A stretch of 64,000 nucleotides of DNA from Myxococcales bacterium (GTDB taxonomy: Bacteria; Myxococcota_A; Polyangia; Polyangiales; Polyangiaceae), in NCBI GenBank assembly GCA_016703425.1, contig JADJCA010000022.1, forward strand, positions 1 to 64,000. The letters run 5' to 3'. Position 1 is the first letter of the stretch; each line of letters starts with the position of its first letter. Of the stretch, positions 17,101 through 26,145 are shown in pieces. Both the position numbers and the translations under genes were made by a program. The notes beneath the pieces are model-generated. The model worked only from the letters and a program-made list of their open reading frames with translations. It did no database searches and was not told where the DNA came from.

Positions 17101-18059
17101 TCGAAGCCAAGGGCAGCCTCACGGCTTAGCGTGAGCGGAGCCCGCGCCTCGGCTTTCGTGGTTCGCAGCTCCTCGTGGGCGACCTCGAGCAGCTTCGAGA
17201 AGGAGCCATAGGCCGCTCCCGGGACGCGCTTGCGCGAGCCATCGGCGTTGCGCGGCGGATCGGCCGCGTAGGGGTCGGAGTCGAACGAGACGAGCCGGAG
17301 CGTCTCGGAGGCGAGATCTCGAAACTTCGGATACGCGACGGCGGGCCGGACCACGCCGATGTCGATGTCGCTCGGCCGATAGCCGTCGCGGCCCGTGAAG
17401 CGAGCCACCGTCGCTTGCGCTTCGGGGCTGCGGCGAAAGAAGTCGAGGACCCGCGCTAGCGAGCGCGTCGACGCGGGCAACGTGTCGTCGTTGTAGAGGT
17501 CCGTCATGCGCGCGAACATGTCGGCCACCTCGAGGCCGAGAGCCCGCACCGCTTCGTCGCCCTGCGCCGGCTGGCAAGTCGCCTTGGGATCGCTCGCGCC
17601 GAGGTCGAGCACCGGGAGGTCGGCGTCGGGAATCGTGGCGTCGAGGGCTTCGATGAGCTCCGCGCGTCGACGCACGAGCGCCAGGATGCGAGCCTTGGCT
17701 TTCGCGCGCGTGGCGAGCTGCGCGTCGACGGGCACCGGGTTGCCGGCCTTGTCGCGCGCCGACTCGTCAGGCGCCGGTAGCGCCGCTTCGTTGAGCTCGT
17801 CGGCGAACTGGCCCGACTCCTTGTGGCACACACCGCGGAACGAGGCGCCCGTGAGGTCTTCTCGGAGGAGCTGCCCCGCCAAGCGATCGCAGAAGACCCC
17901 GAAGACCTCCTCGCCGATGGTGCCGCGCACCGGGGTGGGGCGCGACGTGGCGAAGTCTTGGCAGGCGCTCGCGATGGCGAGCAGGCCTACGAGGCCGAGC
18001 CTCCGACTTGTGGAGGCGGCGGGAGCACTAAGGAGAGAGCGTGCACGTGTACGGATCAT
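14097..18059 (-). CDS. Very large lipoprotein (1320 aa) of unknown function
   Basis: Starts at ATG 18059 with a lipoprotein signal (RRLGLVGLLAIASAC). Longer upstream frames lack a signal. I recognise no domain. It is mostly helical, with long alternating charged and hydrophobic stretches and scattered Cys. Internal text such as DKDKDGLPDVDALGRFV resembles a calcium-binding DxDxDG loop near residue 470. Codon usage and the uninterrupted 4-kb frame show it is real. The stop overlaps the FadL-type gene start (GTGA), so the pair is translationally coupled. A role as accessory or partner of the FadL-like channel is inferred only from this coupling. Confidence 0.7.
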   Translation of the reverse strand: MIRTRARSLLSAPAASTSRRLGLVGLLAIASACQDFATSRPTPVRGTIGEEVFGVFCDRLAGQLLREDLTGASFRGVCHKESGQFADELNEAALPAPDESARDKAGNPVPVDAQLATRAKAKARILALVRRRAELIEALDATIPDADLPVLDLGASDPKATCQPAQGDEAVRALGLEVADMFARMTDLYNDDTLPASTRSLARVLDFFRRSPEAQATVARFTGRDGYRPSDIDIGVVRPAVAYPKFRDLASETLRLVSFDSDPYAADPPRNADGSRKRVPGAAYGSFSKLLEVAHEELRTTKAEARAPLTLSREAALGFDRISRPRETLEFLTELFFVQDAAFGGGAPKFIVKRDRRGYAALAGALAAPFVDKDKDGLPDVDALGRFVTVDGNPAPTPFPTATGPKTPRDEFGRAVVANQPLYAYVDTSHNTGAQLLSDMRPLVDPSKDALMNALGGMTVMFGKRTPATKSYSADPGRVDLWKLSHGADEPPPSDLGTKPVTVDFDAYDVNAAPMMDFVHALGQMIGDRGTDDLLAFSRLLLTAHTSKLASVTGEMLAFREIGTKYDQAKLKEKSLFWDELLDVVAEIAKDRALLEDLLNALADPATIRLGDVVGTMMKNKDRITYDRANLNGEAFNQTTGKVESPKTPADRAQADTGTNRSIFQRLAHIVSDAAGVAMCNKDGSIVHAKGIPLAGQLDLPLIGTYKECEIFKVDDLARFYLGSIVGKSQLYFRPSILRNGIVGIGAATVSTIELSGGMTGFWDPPDAKTFRPKPEWLNRIVYFDQAKDTANATTNTFLRDLVGPHIGTLLCPERVIDDPDPTQPDAASDGKVRGLRSCAAGDWLQERHPDALFPLENTGAFEALAPIIKPFTDRGREDLIVALFKVLHRHYQSEKGVPPECDGSNPKSPSYCSKSNISSYEPLLAEALPHGIFKALHDLTTVLQTATIPHCTKLGGDGNCAATSPVSGITVFADATESLFSASRAKEVALKDRKGQSTGKRNDGSDTPQVTPLYLVLQALSGIDDAFAEAIKDPADKDRLAKWRAARSTLVDQFLKVNGTGASATFQNPAMTKLGPTLIDLLRAQLWSHCGKSFVAPYERCTWARDELTKKMNDTLKSPVFASSMSVLDTIRKDERARKELQGLLLYLTDPASRNEALSSMRAAATDGMQLLQNDDDLVPFYHILAEALANSVRDENGNVVQTGLADAQTSLLSRLSARARDAEGAPVCSREIDPNQVLTVILRNVVTPIKAANGALKRTPFDVIVDVIGDVNRADPQKAGRLDPGDFAAVATEVNEFLGNKERGLEQFYRIIKNGTAP

Positions 18060-18249
18060 GGGGCTTGGCAGGGCTTCGTAAGGACGCGGTCGAACTGCGG
18101 CTGCGCCGGCATGAGCCGTGTCGGCCGCCCGGTCAAGCGAATCAGGGCGGCGATGCGCGATTTTGTGTCTGACAACGCGCCTCTGCACCACCCCCTGCCC
18201 GAGGACGGCATGGTGGATTCGTGGTCGAAATCGTGTTGAGGTTCGCCCC

Positions 18250-19677
18250 ATGTCGTCTGCCGAGCCCCTCCGCGCCCGTACGGCCGCCATCATTCTCGCC
18301 GCCGGCCAAGGCACTCGCATGAAGAGCGCCACGCTGCCCAAGGCCATGTTTCCGTTGGCCGGCCGGCCGCTGATCTACTTTCCCGTGGCCGCCGCGCTCG
18401 GGGCCGGCGCCCACGAGGTCGTGGTCGTCGTCGGCCATGGCCGCGCCGAGGTGGAGCGCTACCTCGCCGCCACCTTTGGCGAACGCGTGAAGACCGCGGT
18501 TCAAGCCCAACAACTGGGCACCGGCGACGCCGCCAAGGCGGGCATGACCCAGGTCGGTACCGACGTCGCGAACGTCGTCATCTTCGTCGGCGATGTGCCG
18601 CTCATCACCGAGCAAGACATCGCGCGCGTCCTCGCCGGCCTCGAGGCCTCGCCGGCCCCAAACATGGTGCTCGCGACGTGCACCGTCGACGCGCCCGCGG
18701 GCTATGGCCGCATCCTTCGCGACGGCCAGGGTCGCGTCGTGGCCATCAAAGAGGATCGTGATCTCAAGACCCCGGAAGAGCGCGCCATCCGCGAGATCAA
18801 CCCGGCCATCTACGCCGCGCCGCGAGCCCCGCTCGCCGAAGCGCTCCTCGGCCTCACGACGAACAACGCGCAAGGCGAGTACTACCTGACCGACGTCGTC
18901 TCCACGTTCGCAAAGGCGGGCCGCGTCATCGCGCCGGTGGAGTCACCGGCGGACGTCTTGGCGGGCGTCAACGATCGAGCTCAGCTCGCGGAAGCCGAGG
19001 CGCAGCTTTATGCGCGCATCCATCGAGAGCATCGCCTCGCCGGCGCCACGCTCAAAGAGGGAGCGCGCGTGGACCACGGCGTCGTCCTCGGGCGCGACGT
19101 AGTCGTCGAGACGGGCTGCGTCCTGCGCGGCGCGACGCGCGTCGGCGACGGCGCGACGCTCGATGTCGGGTGCGTGCTCACCGACGTGGTCGTTGAGGCC
19201 GGCGCGGTGCTCAAGCCCTACAGCGTGGCGACCGGCTCAACGATCGGCGCGCGCGCCCAAGTGGGACCGTTTTCGCATATGCGACCCGACAGTGAGCTCG
19301 GCGAAGAGGCGCACATCGGAAACTTCGTCGAGATGAAGAAGACGAAGCTCGGCAAGGGGGCCAAGGCCAACCACCTCGCCTACCTCGGTGACGGCGTCGT
19401 CGGCGCGGGGGCCAACATCGGCGCGGGGACCATCTTCTGCAACTACGACGGCTTCAAGAAGCACACGACCACCATCGAGGAGGGCGCCTTCATCGGCAGC
19501 GACTCGCAGCTCGTGGCGCCCGTTCGCGTCGGCCGCGGCGCCTACGTCGCGACGGGCACCACGGTCACGAAGGACGTCCCCGACGGGGCCCTGGCCATCT
19601 CCCGCGTGAAGCAGGAGAACAAAGAGGGCTACGCCGAGCGGCTGAAGGCGCGCCTCAAGGCGGCGAGCGGCAAGTAA
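18250..19677 (+). CDS. glmU: Bifunctional GlmU: GlcN-1-P acetyltransferase / GlcNAc-1-P uridylyltransferase
   Basis: Enzyme of 475 residues for the last two steps to UDP-GlcNAc, the precursor of peptidoglycan and LPS. The N-terminal uridylyltransferase domain has LAAGQGTRMKS and QAQQLGTGDA (uracil-binding region), then GDVPL with the metal-binding Asp. The C-terminal left-handed beta helix has SHMRPDSELG, HIGNFVEMKK, the catalytic His in KANHLAYLGD, and the acetyl-CoA region GAGTIFCNYDGF. Length matches the family. The ATG at 18250 begins just before the nucleotide-binding loop; an upstream extension would add a non-homologous stretch. It diverges from the 1320-residue lipoprotein gene. Confidence 0.95.
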   Translation: MSSAEPLRARTAAIILAAGQGTRMKSATLPKAMFPLAGRPLIYFPVAAALGAGAHEVVVVVGHGRAEVERYLAATFGERVKTAVQAQQLGTGDAAKAGMTQVGTDVANVVIFVGDVPLITEQDIARVLAGLEASPAPNMVLATCTVDAPAGYGRILRDGQGRVVAIKEDRDLKTPEERAIREINPAIYAAPRAPLAEALLGLTTNNAQGEYYLTDVVSTFAKAGRVIAPVESPADVLAGVNDRAQLAEAEAQLYARIHREHRLAGATLKEGARVDHGVVLGRDVVVETGCVLRGATRVGDGATLDVGCVLTDVVVEAGAVLKPYSVATGSTIGARAQVGPFSHMRPDSELGEEAHIGNFVEMKKTKLGKGAKANHLAYLGDGVVGAGANIGAGTIFCNYDGFKKHTTTIEEGAFIGSDSQLVAPVRVGRGAYVATGTTVTKDVPDGALAISRVKQENKEGYAERLKARLKAASGK

Positions 19678-19822
19678 GCAATCTCCGCAGTTACGCCGGG
19701 TATGGATGAAGAGGGATCCACCCCGTTCGTGACTTTTCCGAGAACTATCGCGGGATTGGGTTGCCGCTCCGCGGCCGCGAGCTAGGGTGGGCTGGCCTAG
19801 GGTCAGGTAGGAGAATTCCCAC

Positions 19823-21589
19823 ATGTCGCGACCGCGTAAAGTTGGACCGTCGTTCGTTGCCGCCATCCCTCTCCTCGCGCTCTTCGGAGTCTCGGCAGCC
19901 ATGGGCTGCTCCGGCACACGCGAGATGGACAGCGAGCAGGCGGCCTCGGCGCTGACCGTCTCCCCCGACCTCGTGATCAGCCAGGTCTACGGCGGCGGTG
20001 GCAACACGGGCGCGCAATACACCAACGACTTCGTCGAGCTGTTCAATCGCGGTGGCAGCTCCGTCTCGTTGTCGGGAAAGTCACTCCAGTACGCGTCGTC
20101 GTCCGGCAACTTCCAGAGCGGCGCAAACACCGTCGCGCTGCCGAACGCGACCGTGGCGCCCGGCGCGTACTTCTTGATCCAACTCGGCAAGGGCGCGGCC
20201 ACCGCCGCGGCTCTCCCGACGCCGGACCACATCACGACGGGAACCGAAGCGCTGAACATCGCCGGCGCCAATGGCAAGCTCGTCGTCGTCGACTCCGCCG
20301 CCCTCCTGAACTGCGGCACCACGGGCAACTGCGCGAGCGGCGCCTGGATCGATCTCGTCGGCTACGGCACCGCCACGCAGGCCGAAGGCACGCCCGCTCC
20401 GGCCGCCGGCAACACAACGGCCGCCGTGCGCAAAGGTGCAGGCTGCACCGATACCGGCGTGAACAGCGCGGACTTCGAGTCGCTGGCGCCGAACCCGCGC
20501 AACAGCGCAACCACCGCCGTCGACTGCGGCAACCCACCCGTCGACGCGGGCCCCGCCCCCGACACGGGCTCGCCAACGCCTGACGGCGGGACGCCGTCGC
20601 TGGTGCTCCTCAACGAAGTGAAGATCAACCCGCCGGGCAACACCGACTCGCCGTGGGAGTACGCCGAGATTCTCTGCACGCCAAACGCGTCGCTCGACGG
20701 CTACTCCTTCGTCGCCTTCGAGGGCGACGGTGACTCGGCCACCGGCTCGCCGGGCACCGCCGACGTCGTCGTCGACCTCTCGGGACAGAACTGCGGAGCC
20801 AACGGCCTCGTTTACCTCAAGGCCGCCGCCGGCGGCGCTCCGGCGCTCTCGGCGCAGACGAAGGTGATCACGGTGCCCTTCCTCGACACCGGCTCGAGCC
20901 CCTTCGAGAACGCGACGACCTCCTTTGTCATCGTCAAGAGCGGCTCGCCGCTCGTTCAGGGTACCGACTACGACACCGACAACAACGGCGCCCTCGAGCT
21001 TCCCGGCTCGGGCTCCGTCATCGACGGCGTCGCGACCTTCGATCAGAGCGACGCCGCCGTCGACGTGACGTACGCGCCGCGCCTCACGGGCAACCTCCTG
21101 TCGGACGCCGCCACGCGCGTGCCCGGCGACGAGACGCCCATGAACCTCGGCTCTTGGTACTACGGCGATCTCAGCGGAACGACCGGCGACTCGGTGGCGT
21201 ACGACCCGACGCGCACCGGCCCGAACTTCCCCAGCGACGGTCAGCTCACGCCGGGCGCTCCGAACGTGGGCACCGGCCCCATCATCTCCGCCGATGGCGG
21301 CATCATCACGCCGAGCGACGCCGGTGCGCCGAAGAGCGACGCTGGCAAGAAGGACTCGGGCGGAGCCCCCGTCGACGAAGAAGACGCAGGTTCGGCGGCC
21401 TCCGGCGACGGCGGAAAGAAGGACGCGGGCAAGGCCTCCACCACGCCCTCCGAGTCAGGCTCCGCTACGCCGCCCGCGGCCAGCGGCTGCTCCGCCACCG
21501 GCGGCGCCGAGACGTCGGGCCTCCTCGGCTACGTGGGCATGGCCCTCGCGGCGCTCTCGGCGCTGGGCCGTCGCCGCCGCAAGGGCTGA
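19823..21589 (+). CDS. Lamin-tail-domain surface protein with MYXO-CTERM tail
   Basis: Exported protein of 588 residues. An N-terminal signal ends at a Cys (VSAAMGC), which may be lipidated. Residues ~47-210 match a lamin-tail domain (LVISQVYGGGGNTGAQYTND, a common start in secreted nucleases and adhesins). A Pro/Asp linker follows, then a second related beta module beginning LVLLNEVKIN. After a Ser/Lys/Asp-rich spacer the protein ends GCSATGGAETSG, a hydrophobic helix and RRRRKG, a MYXO-CTERM sorting tail predicting surface anchoring after processing. A GGAG stands before the ATG. No nuclease domain is present. Function is unknown. Confidence 0.8.
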   Translation: MSRPRKVGPSFVAAIPLLALFGVSAAMGCSGTREMDSEQAASALTVSPDLVISQVYGGGGNTGAQYTNDFVELFNRGGSSVSLSGKSLQYASSSGNFQSGANTVALPNATVAPGAYFLIQLGKGAATAAALPTPDHITTGTEALNIAGANGKLVVVDSAALLNCGTTGNCASGAWIDLVGYGTATQAEGTPAPAAGNTTAAVRKGAGCTDTGVNSADFESLAPNPRNSATTAVDCGNPPVDAGPAPDTGSPTPDGGTPSLVLLNEVKINPPGNTDSPWEYAEILCTPNASLDGYSFVAFEGDGDSATGSPGTADVVVDLSGQNCGANGLVYLKAAAGGAPALSAQTKVITVPFLDTGSSPFENATTSFVIVKSGSPLVQGTDYDTDNNGALELPGSGSVIDGVATFDQSDAAVDVTYAPRLTGNLLSDAATRVPGDETPMNLGSWYYGDLSGTTGDSVAYDPTRTGPNFPSDGQLTPGAPNVGTGPIISADGGIITPSDAGAPKSDAGKKDSGGAPVDEEDAGSAASGDGGKKDAGKASTTPSESGSATPPAASGCSATGGAETSGLLGYVGMALAALSALGRRRRKG

Positions 21590-21611
21590 GTCTCAACTCA
21601 CGCCCCCTCGC

Positions 21612-21632
21612 GCGTTGCCGCGCAGGCAACGC
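21612..21632. terminator. Hairpin between convergent genes
   Basis: GCGTTGCC and GGCAACGC form a perfect 8-bp stem with a 5-nt loop, between the stop of the MYXO-CTERM protein and the stop of the convergent repeat protein. There is no U-tract, so bidirectional termination is inferred. Confidence 0.5.
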
Positions 21633-21642
21633 GGGCGATGCG

Positions 21643-22758
21643 TCAGGCGGACACGCCCTTCGAGGGTGCGTTCGCCTGAACCTGCTTCACGGCTTCGAAC
21701 TCGTTCTCGAACGAGGCGAGCTGCTGCGTGACGATCTCGATGTTTCGATCGTTCTGGTCGCTCGGTTCGACGCGGCCTAGCTCGAGCATCTGCTTGCGGA
21801 TCTCGACGAGGCCGTCGCAGATGCGACCCAGCCGCGCGAGCTCGACGGCGCCGCGGTCCTTGCCCGCGAAGTTCTCGCGGTACTCCGCGAAGAGCTCGTT
21901 GGCTGCCGTTCCGAGCATGCCGAGGATGTCACCCATGGGCGTGCCCTGACGCGCCTTGCGGACCTCCGTGAGCTCCTTTTCGTACATGCCGAGCTGCTCC
22001 TCGACGATGCCGATGTTCTTCACGTGGAACTCTTCCTTGAAGCCAGCGTCGCGCAGCTTGTGCATGTCGCCGCGGATGCGCCGCAGGTTGTCGATGACGC
22101 GCTGAAGCAAGGCGGGCCGTCGCGTGATGCGCGACTTGCCGGCGAAGTGATTCGCGTAGACCTCAAACTGAGCGTTGGCGAGGGCGCCGAAGGTGTTGGC
22201 GCGCTCCTCCTCGGTGCCCATGGTGAGGGTCTTTCCGATCTCGACGAGCTCGCGTTGGTATTGCGCGAGCGACGTCTGCACGACCTCGATGTCGCGGGCG
22301 AAGTCGGGGAGCGGCTTCTCTTTGTAGACGAGGGCCATGCGCTTGTCGCAGCCCTTGAGATCCTCGATGAGCTCAGCCAAGAGGCCCTGATCACGCGTCG
22401 CGCGGTTCTGGCCGGCGTAGTGGCGCCCGTATTGCGCGAAGGTGAAGTTCGCCGTGCTGGCGAGCTCGCCGAAGACCTCGATCTGCGGGCCGGCCTCCTT
22501 GGCGCGGACGATGGCGGCGCGCTCCGTTTGGTACAGGCTCAGCGACTCGCGCGCGCCGGCAAGGACCGCCACGAGATCGGCGCCGCGGATCGACGCCGGC
22601 AGCTGGTCGACTTGCGCCACCACCGCCTGCACGCGCCGCACGAGCGCGTCCATCAGGGCGAGATCGCGCGTGGCGCGAGACTGGCCCGAAAAATTGGTCT
22701 CGTATTCGGAGGTGATCTGATCGAGCTCGCGTTGGAGCTTCTCGGCATTAACGGCCAT
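21643..22758 (-). CDS. Helical protein built of four ~91-residue repeats
   Basis: Soluble, signal-less protein of 371 residues. Four repeats begin at Y19, Y110, Y201 and Y293, each with a Y-x2-x-[FY]-[SA]-G-[QK]-[SND]-R box (YETNFSGQSR, YGRHYAGQNR, YANHFAGKSR, YRENFAGKDR), followed by a long amphipathic helix and a second helix ending near a YxxE segment (LSLYQTER, LAQYQREL, LGMYEKEL, LASFENEF). The even 91, 91, 92 spacing indicates tandem duplication and a helical-bundle solenoid. I do not recognise the family. It diverges from murA across 228 bp. The ATG has no Shine-Dalgarno but a -10-like TATAAA six bases upstream. Confidence 0.7.
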   Translation of the reverse strand: MAVNAEKLQRELDQITSEYETNFSGQSRATRDLALMDALVRRVQAVVAQVDQLPASIRGADLVAVLAGARESLSLYQTERAAIVRAKEAGPQIEVFGELASTANFTFAQYGRHYAGQNRATRDQGLLAELIEDLKGCDKRMALVYKEKPLPDFARDIEVVQTSLAQYQRELVEIGKTLTMGTEEERANTFGALANAQFEVYANHFAGKSRITRRPALLQRVIDNLRRIRGDMHKLRDAGFKEEFHVKNIGIVEEQLGMYEKELTEVRKARQGTPMGDILGMLGTAANELFAEYRENFAGKDRGAVELARLGRICDGLVEIRKQMLELGRVEPSDQNDRNIEIVTQQLASFENEFEAVKQVQANAPSKGVSA

Positions 22759-22764
22759 GGGCGC

Positions 22765-22770
22765 TTTATA
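22765..22770 (-). promoter_or_regulatory. -10-like TATAAA, leaderless spacing
   Basis: On the minus strand TATAAA is followed by six bases (GCGCCC) and then the ATG at 22758. The -35 region is poor. The spacing implies a transcript starting at or near the initiation codon. Confidence 0.45.
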
Positions 22771-22986
22771 TCGCAGCAGCGGCGGCCATGTACGCGCGAA
22801 TCGGGGAGGTCGTGGCGCGGTCGAGCTGAGCCGCCGGAAGGCGCCGGCTTGCCCCGCGGGAAGCGAGGCGCCCGGAAAAGCGTTTTGTTTGTCGCCGCGA
22901 GCAGAAATCCGGCATGGTCGGGGACCCGGGGGCGGCTCGCTCGGCGAATTTGCCGGTCAAAACGCCCCTTACGCGAAAGGTCGAAC

Positions 22987-24270
<1,284 letters not shown>

Positions 24271-24315
24271 GCCGCGAACGCTCGCGCCGCGACTCGCCGT
24301 TCCAACGCGGCAACG

Positions 24316-24999
24316 CTACGAGCGGCGGCGAGTCTTCTTCGTCGCCGCGCCAGCCTTCTTGGATGGCTTCTTCGATGACCTCTTGGACGACGGTTTGGCC
24401 ACGGCCGCCGTCGGCCGCGCGCTCGTGGTGGTCGCCTTGCGCGCCGCAGGCTCTATCCCCGCGAGTCGGAGGACATGCTCCCGCACGTCGGCGGGCCAAC
24501 GCGCCGTGAGGCGAGCGAGCGCTCGGTCGTCTTTGGCGTAGAGAGCGCGCGAGGCCTCCTCGAAGCCCGGCAAGTCGCCGGCGAGGGACCACATGAAGCG
24601 GCCCGCCGCTTCGCGAGCGCGCCGCTCCTGCTCCGCCCCTGACGCGTCACGGCGAGCCTCTTGGACGAGGCGCCGCAGCGCGCCCGAGATCCCCTGCGGC
24701 TGGGCCTCGAGCCACTCCCAGTGGGCTGGCAAGAGCGACACCTCGCGGGAGACGACCCCGAGCTTGGGGCGGCCCGGGCCGACCTGCGCGCGAGCGGGTG
24801 CGACCCTTTCGATGACCTCGCCGACGGTGCCGGAAAAGTCGAAGTCAACCTGCCGGCCGGTCTCGTTCTCGAAGATGAGGATGGGCCCCTCCTCCCCTTC
24901 GTCGATGCGCGCCTTGGTCTTGGTGAGCACCGAGACCAAGTCGCCGGAGGCGATGCGAACCTTGCTGGCGAAGGAAGCGTAGCTGCGAGGCGTGTCCAT
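24316..24999 (-). CDS. DUF2239-family protein with Lys-rich tail
   Basis: Protein of 227 residues. The core matches DUF2239 (COG3644): IASGDLVSVLTKTKARID near the start, then GRPKLGVVSREVSLLPAHWEWLEAQ, whose VSREVxLLPxHWxWLxxQ string is the family hallmark, and SGALRRLVQEARR. The last ~45 residues are a Lys/Ser/Ala tail (KPSSKRSSKKPSKKAG) like those on nucleic-acid-binding proteins. DUF2239 has no established activity. The ATG lies exactly six bases after a -10, so the mRNA should be leaderless. The promoter spacer holds a perfect 14-bp palindrome, implying tight repression by an unidentified dimeric regulator. Confidence 0.8.
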   Translation of the reverse strand: MDTPRSYASFASKVRIASGDLVSVLTKTKARIDEGEEGPILIFENETGRQVDFDFSGTVGEVIERVAPARAQVGPGRPKLGVVSREVSLLPAHWEWLEAQPQGISGALRRLVQEARRDASGAEQERRAREAAGRFMWSLAGDLPGFEEASRALYAKDDRALARLTARWPADVREHVLRLAGIEPAARKATTTSARPTAAVAKPSSKRSSKKPSKKAGAATKKTRRRS

Positions 25000-25005
25000 A
25001 CCGCG

Positions 25006-25033
25006 TTATTATTACCCGGGTAATTTAAGTCAA
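25006..25033 (-). promoter_or_regulatory. Leaderless promoter with perfect palindromic operator
   Basis: Minus strand: TTGACT (25033-25028), 16-bp spacer, TAATAA (25011-25006), six bases, then ATG at 24999. The spacer is filled by ATTACCCGGGTAAT (25011-25024), a perfect 14-bp palindrome ideally placed to block RNA polymerase. Confidence 0.75.
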
Positions 25034-25049
25034 TAGCTCCTGGGTATAA

Positions 25050-25682
25050 TTAGCGGGGCGGGGCCGCCGCCCCGACCGTGACAAGCGGTCGAAGGCGACG
25101 AACGGCGGCGCGGCCAAGGCCGCGAATGCGCATCAGGTCTTCGACGCGGCGAAAGCCCCCGAGCCGCTGCCGCAGCTCGACGATGGCTCGTGCGCGCCGC
25201 GGGCCGATGCCCGGCAAGCGACGGAGCGCCGCTTCATCGGCAAGGTTGAGATCGACGAGCGGGGCCCCTGCGTCTTCGCCAAGGGAGGCTGGTACCGAGG
25301 CACTCGCGGTCGCGGCGAAGGCGCCCGCATCGGCCGGAGCGACAGCTGCGGCGATGGGAGCGGTCCCCGTCGGAGCGATGGTCGGCGGTGGCGCGCTTAA
25401 TTCGGCGCGAGTCAACGTCGCCGCGGCAGCGTCAGTCGCCGGCATGAGCGCTGCGGCGGGTCCCGGTTGCGCGCCGAGGACACGCCCCATGACACCAAGT
25501 ACGACGAGCGCGACGACGAGCCCCACGACGCGCGCGAGCGCGGCCTTGGGACCGATGAACGAAGCGAGGGCGCCGGCGATGCGCGCCGCCACGGTTGGCG
25601 ACGCAGTCGTGAGAGCCAGCGGCTCGCGGGCTGGGAGGCCCCCGCGCGATGCGGAGGCCTCCCCTTGATCGTGTGCCCGCAT
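25050..25682 (-). CDS. ComEA-like helix-hairpin-helix protein, membrane-anchored
   Basis: Protein of 210 residues with one membrane helix near residues 47-70 (VVGLVVALVVLGVMGRVLG), a long Ala/Pro/Thr linker, and a C-terminal ComEA-type tandem helix-hairpin-helix: VDLNLADEAALRRLPGIGPRRARAIVELR, then FRRVEDLMRIRGLGRAAVRRLRPL (quoted in parts). The LPGIG and IRGLG hairpins are those that bind duplex DNA backbone. ComEA proteins receive incoming DNA during transformation, so this may be a competence receptor. No other com gene is visible. It starts 3 bp after the stop of the small gene upstream, so the two are co-transcribed. Confidence 0.8.
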   Translation of the reverse strand: MRAHDQGEASASRGGLPAREPLALTTASPTVAARIAGALASFIGPKAALARVVGLVVALVVLGVMGRVLGAQPGPAAALMPATDAAAATLTRAELSAPPPTIAPTGTAPIAAAVAPADAGAFAATASASVPASLGEDAGAPLVDLNLADEAALRRLPGIGPRRARAIVELRQRLGGFRRVEDLMRIRGLGRAAVRRLRPLVTVGAAAPPR

Positions 25683-25685
25683 GGC

Positions 25686-25952
25686 TCAGAACGGCAGCTC
25701 CTGAGGGGCCACAGCCGCGCGGCCGCCGAATTGCGCCGGCCCCGCCACGTCGTCGCGCGGATCGGGATCGCGCAGTTGAAGGGTGCCCGAGACGGGGACC
25801 GCCTCGAGCTTGACGGTGATGGAACCATCTCGATTGACGAAGCCGCGACCGATGCGCGTCCAGTAGGAGCGGCCTCCGCGCTCCGTGATCGAGTAGGCCA
25901 CCTTGGGGAGTGCCTTGTTGTCCTGAGCCTTCGAATCCATCTGCGTGTCCAT
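25686..25952 (-). CDS. Small conserved protein of unknown function (88 aa)
   Basis: Starts at ATG 25952 behind a good AGGAG, giving MDTQMDSKAQDN. The body (VAYSITERGGRSYWTRIGRG, then FVNRDGSITVKLEAVPVSG and LQLRD) is a compact beta-rich domain that I have seen as a conserved hypothetical in myxobacteria, but I cannot attach a function. The longer frame upstream to 26147 lacks a ribosome-binding site. It is the first gene of a two-gene unit with the ComEA-like gene, separated by 3 bp, so a link to DNA handling is possible but only contextual. Confidence 0.65.
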   Translation of the reverse strand: MDTQMDSKAQDNKALPKVAYSITERGGRSYWTRIGRGFVNRDGSITVKLEAVPVSGTLQLRDPDPRDDVAGPAQFGGRAAVAPQELPF

Positions 25953-26133
25953 GATCGTGTCTCCTTCTGCAGCGGCGTCTTGCCGTGCTGGGAGAACCCT
26001 TCGCGAGGATTGTGCCGAGCCGCGCCGCGTGGAGTTCCAAGCGCTTGCGCGACGGCGCCCCTGTCCATGGCCGACTTGGGGTGTCCGTGGACAGGGGGCG
26101 TGCTCTTGAACGCCTTCGGCCTCGAGTTCAGCG

Positions 26134-26139
26134 TAGCCT
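26134..26139 (+). promoter_or_regulatory. -10-like TAGCCT, leaderless spacing
   Basis: TAGCCT is followed by six bases (CGGCCC) and the ATG at 26146. There is no Shine-Dalgarno. A TTGAAC at 26106 is too far away (22 bp) for an ordinary -35, so the promoter call rests on the -10 and spacing. Confidence 0.35.
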
Positions 26140-26145
26140 CGGCCC

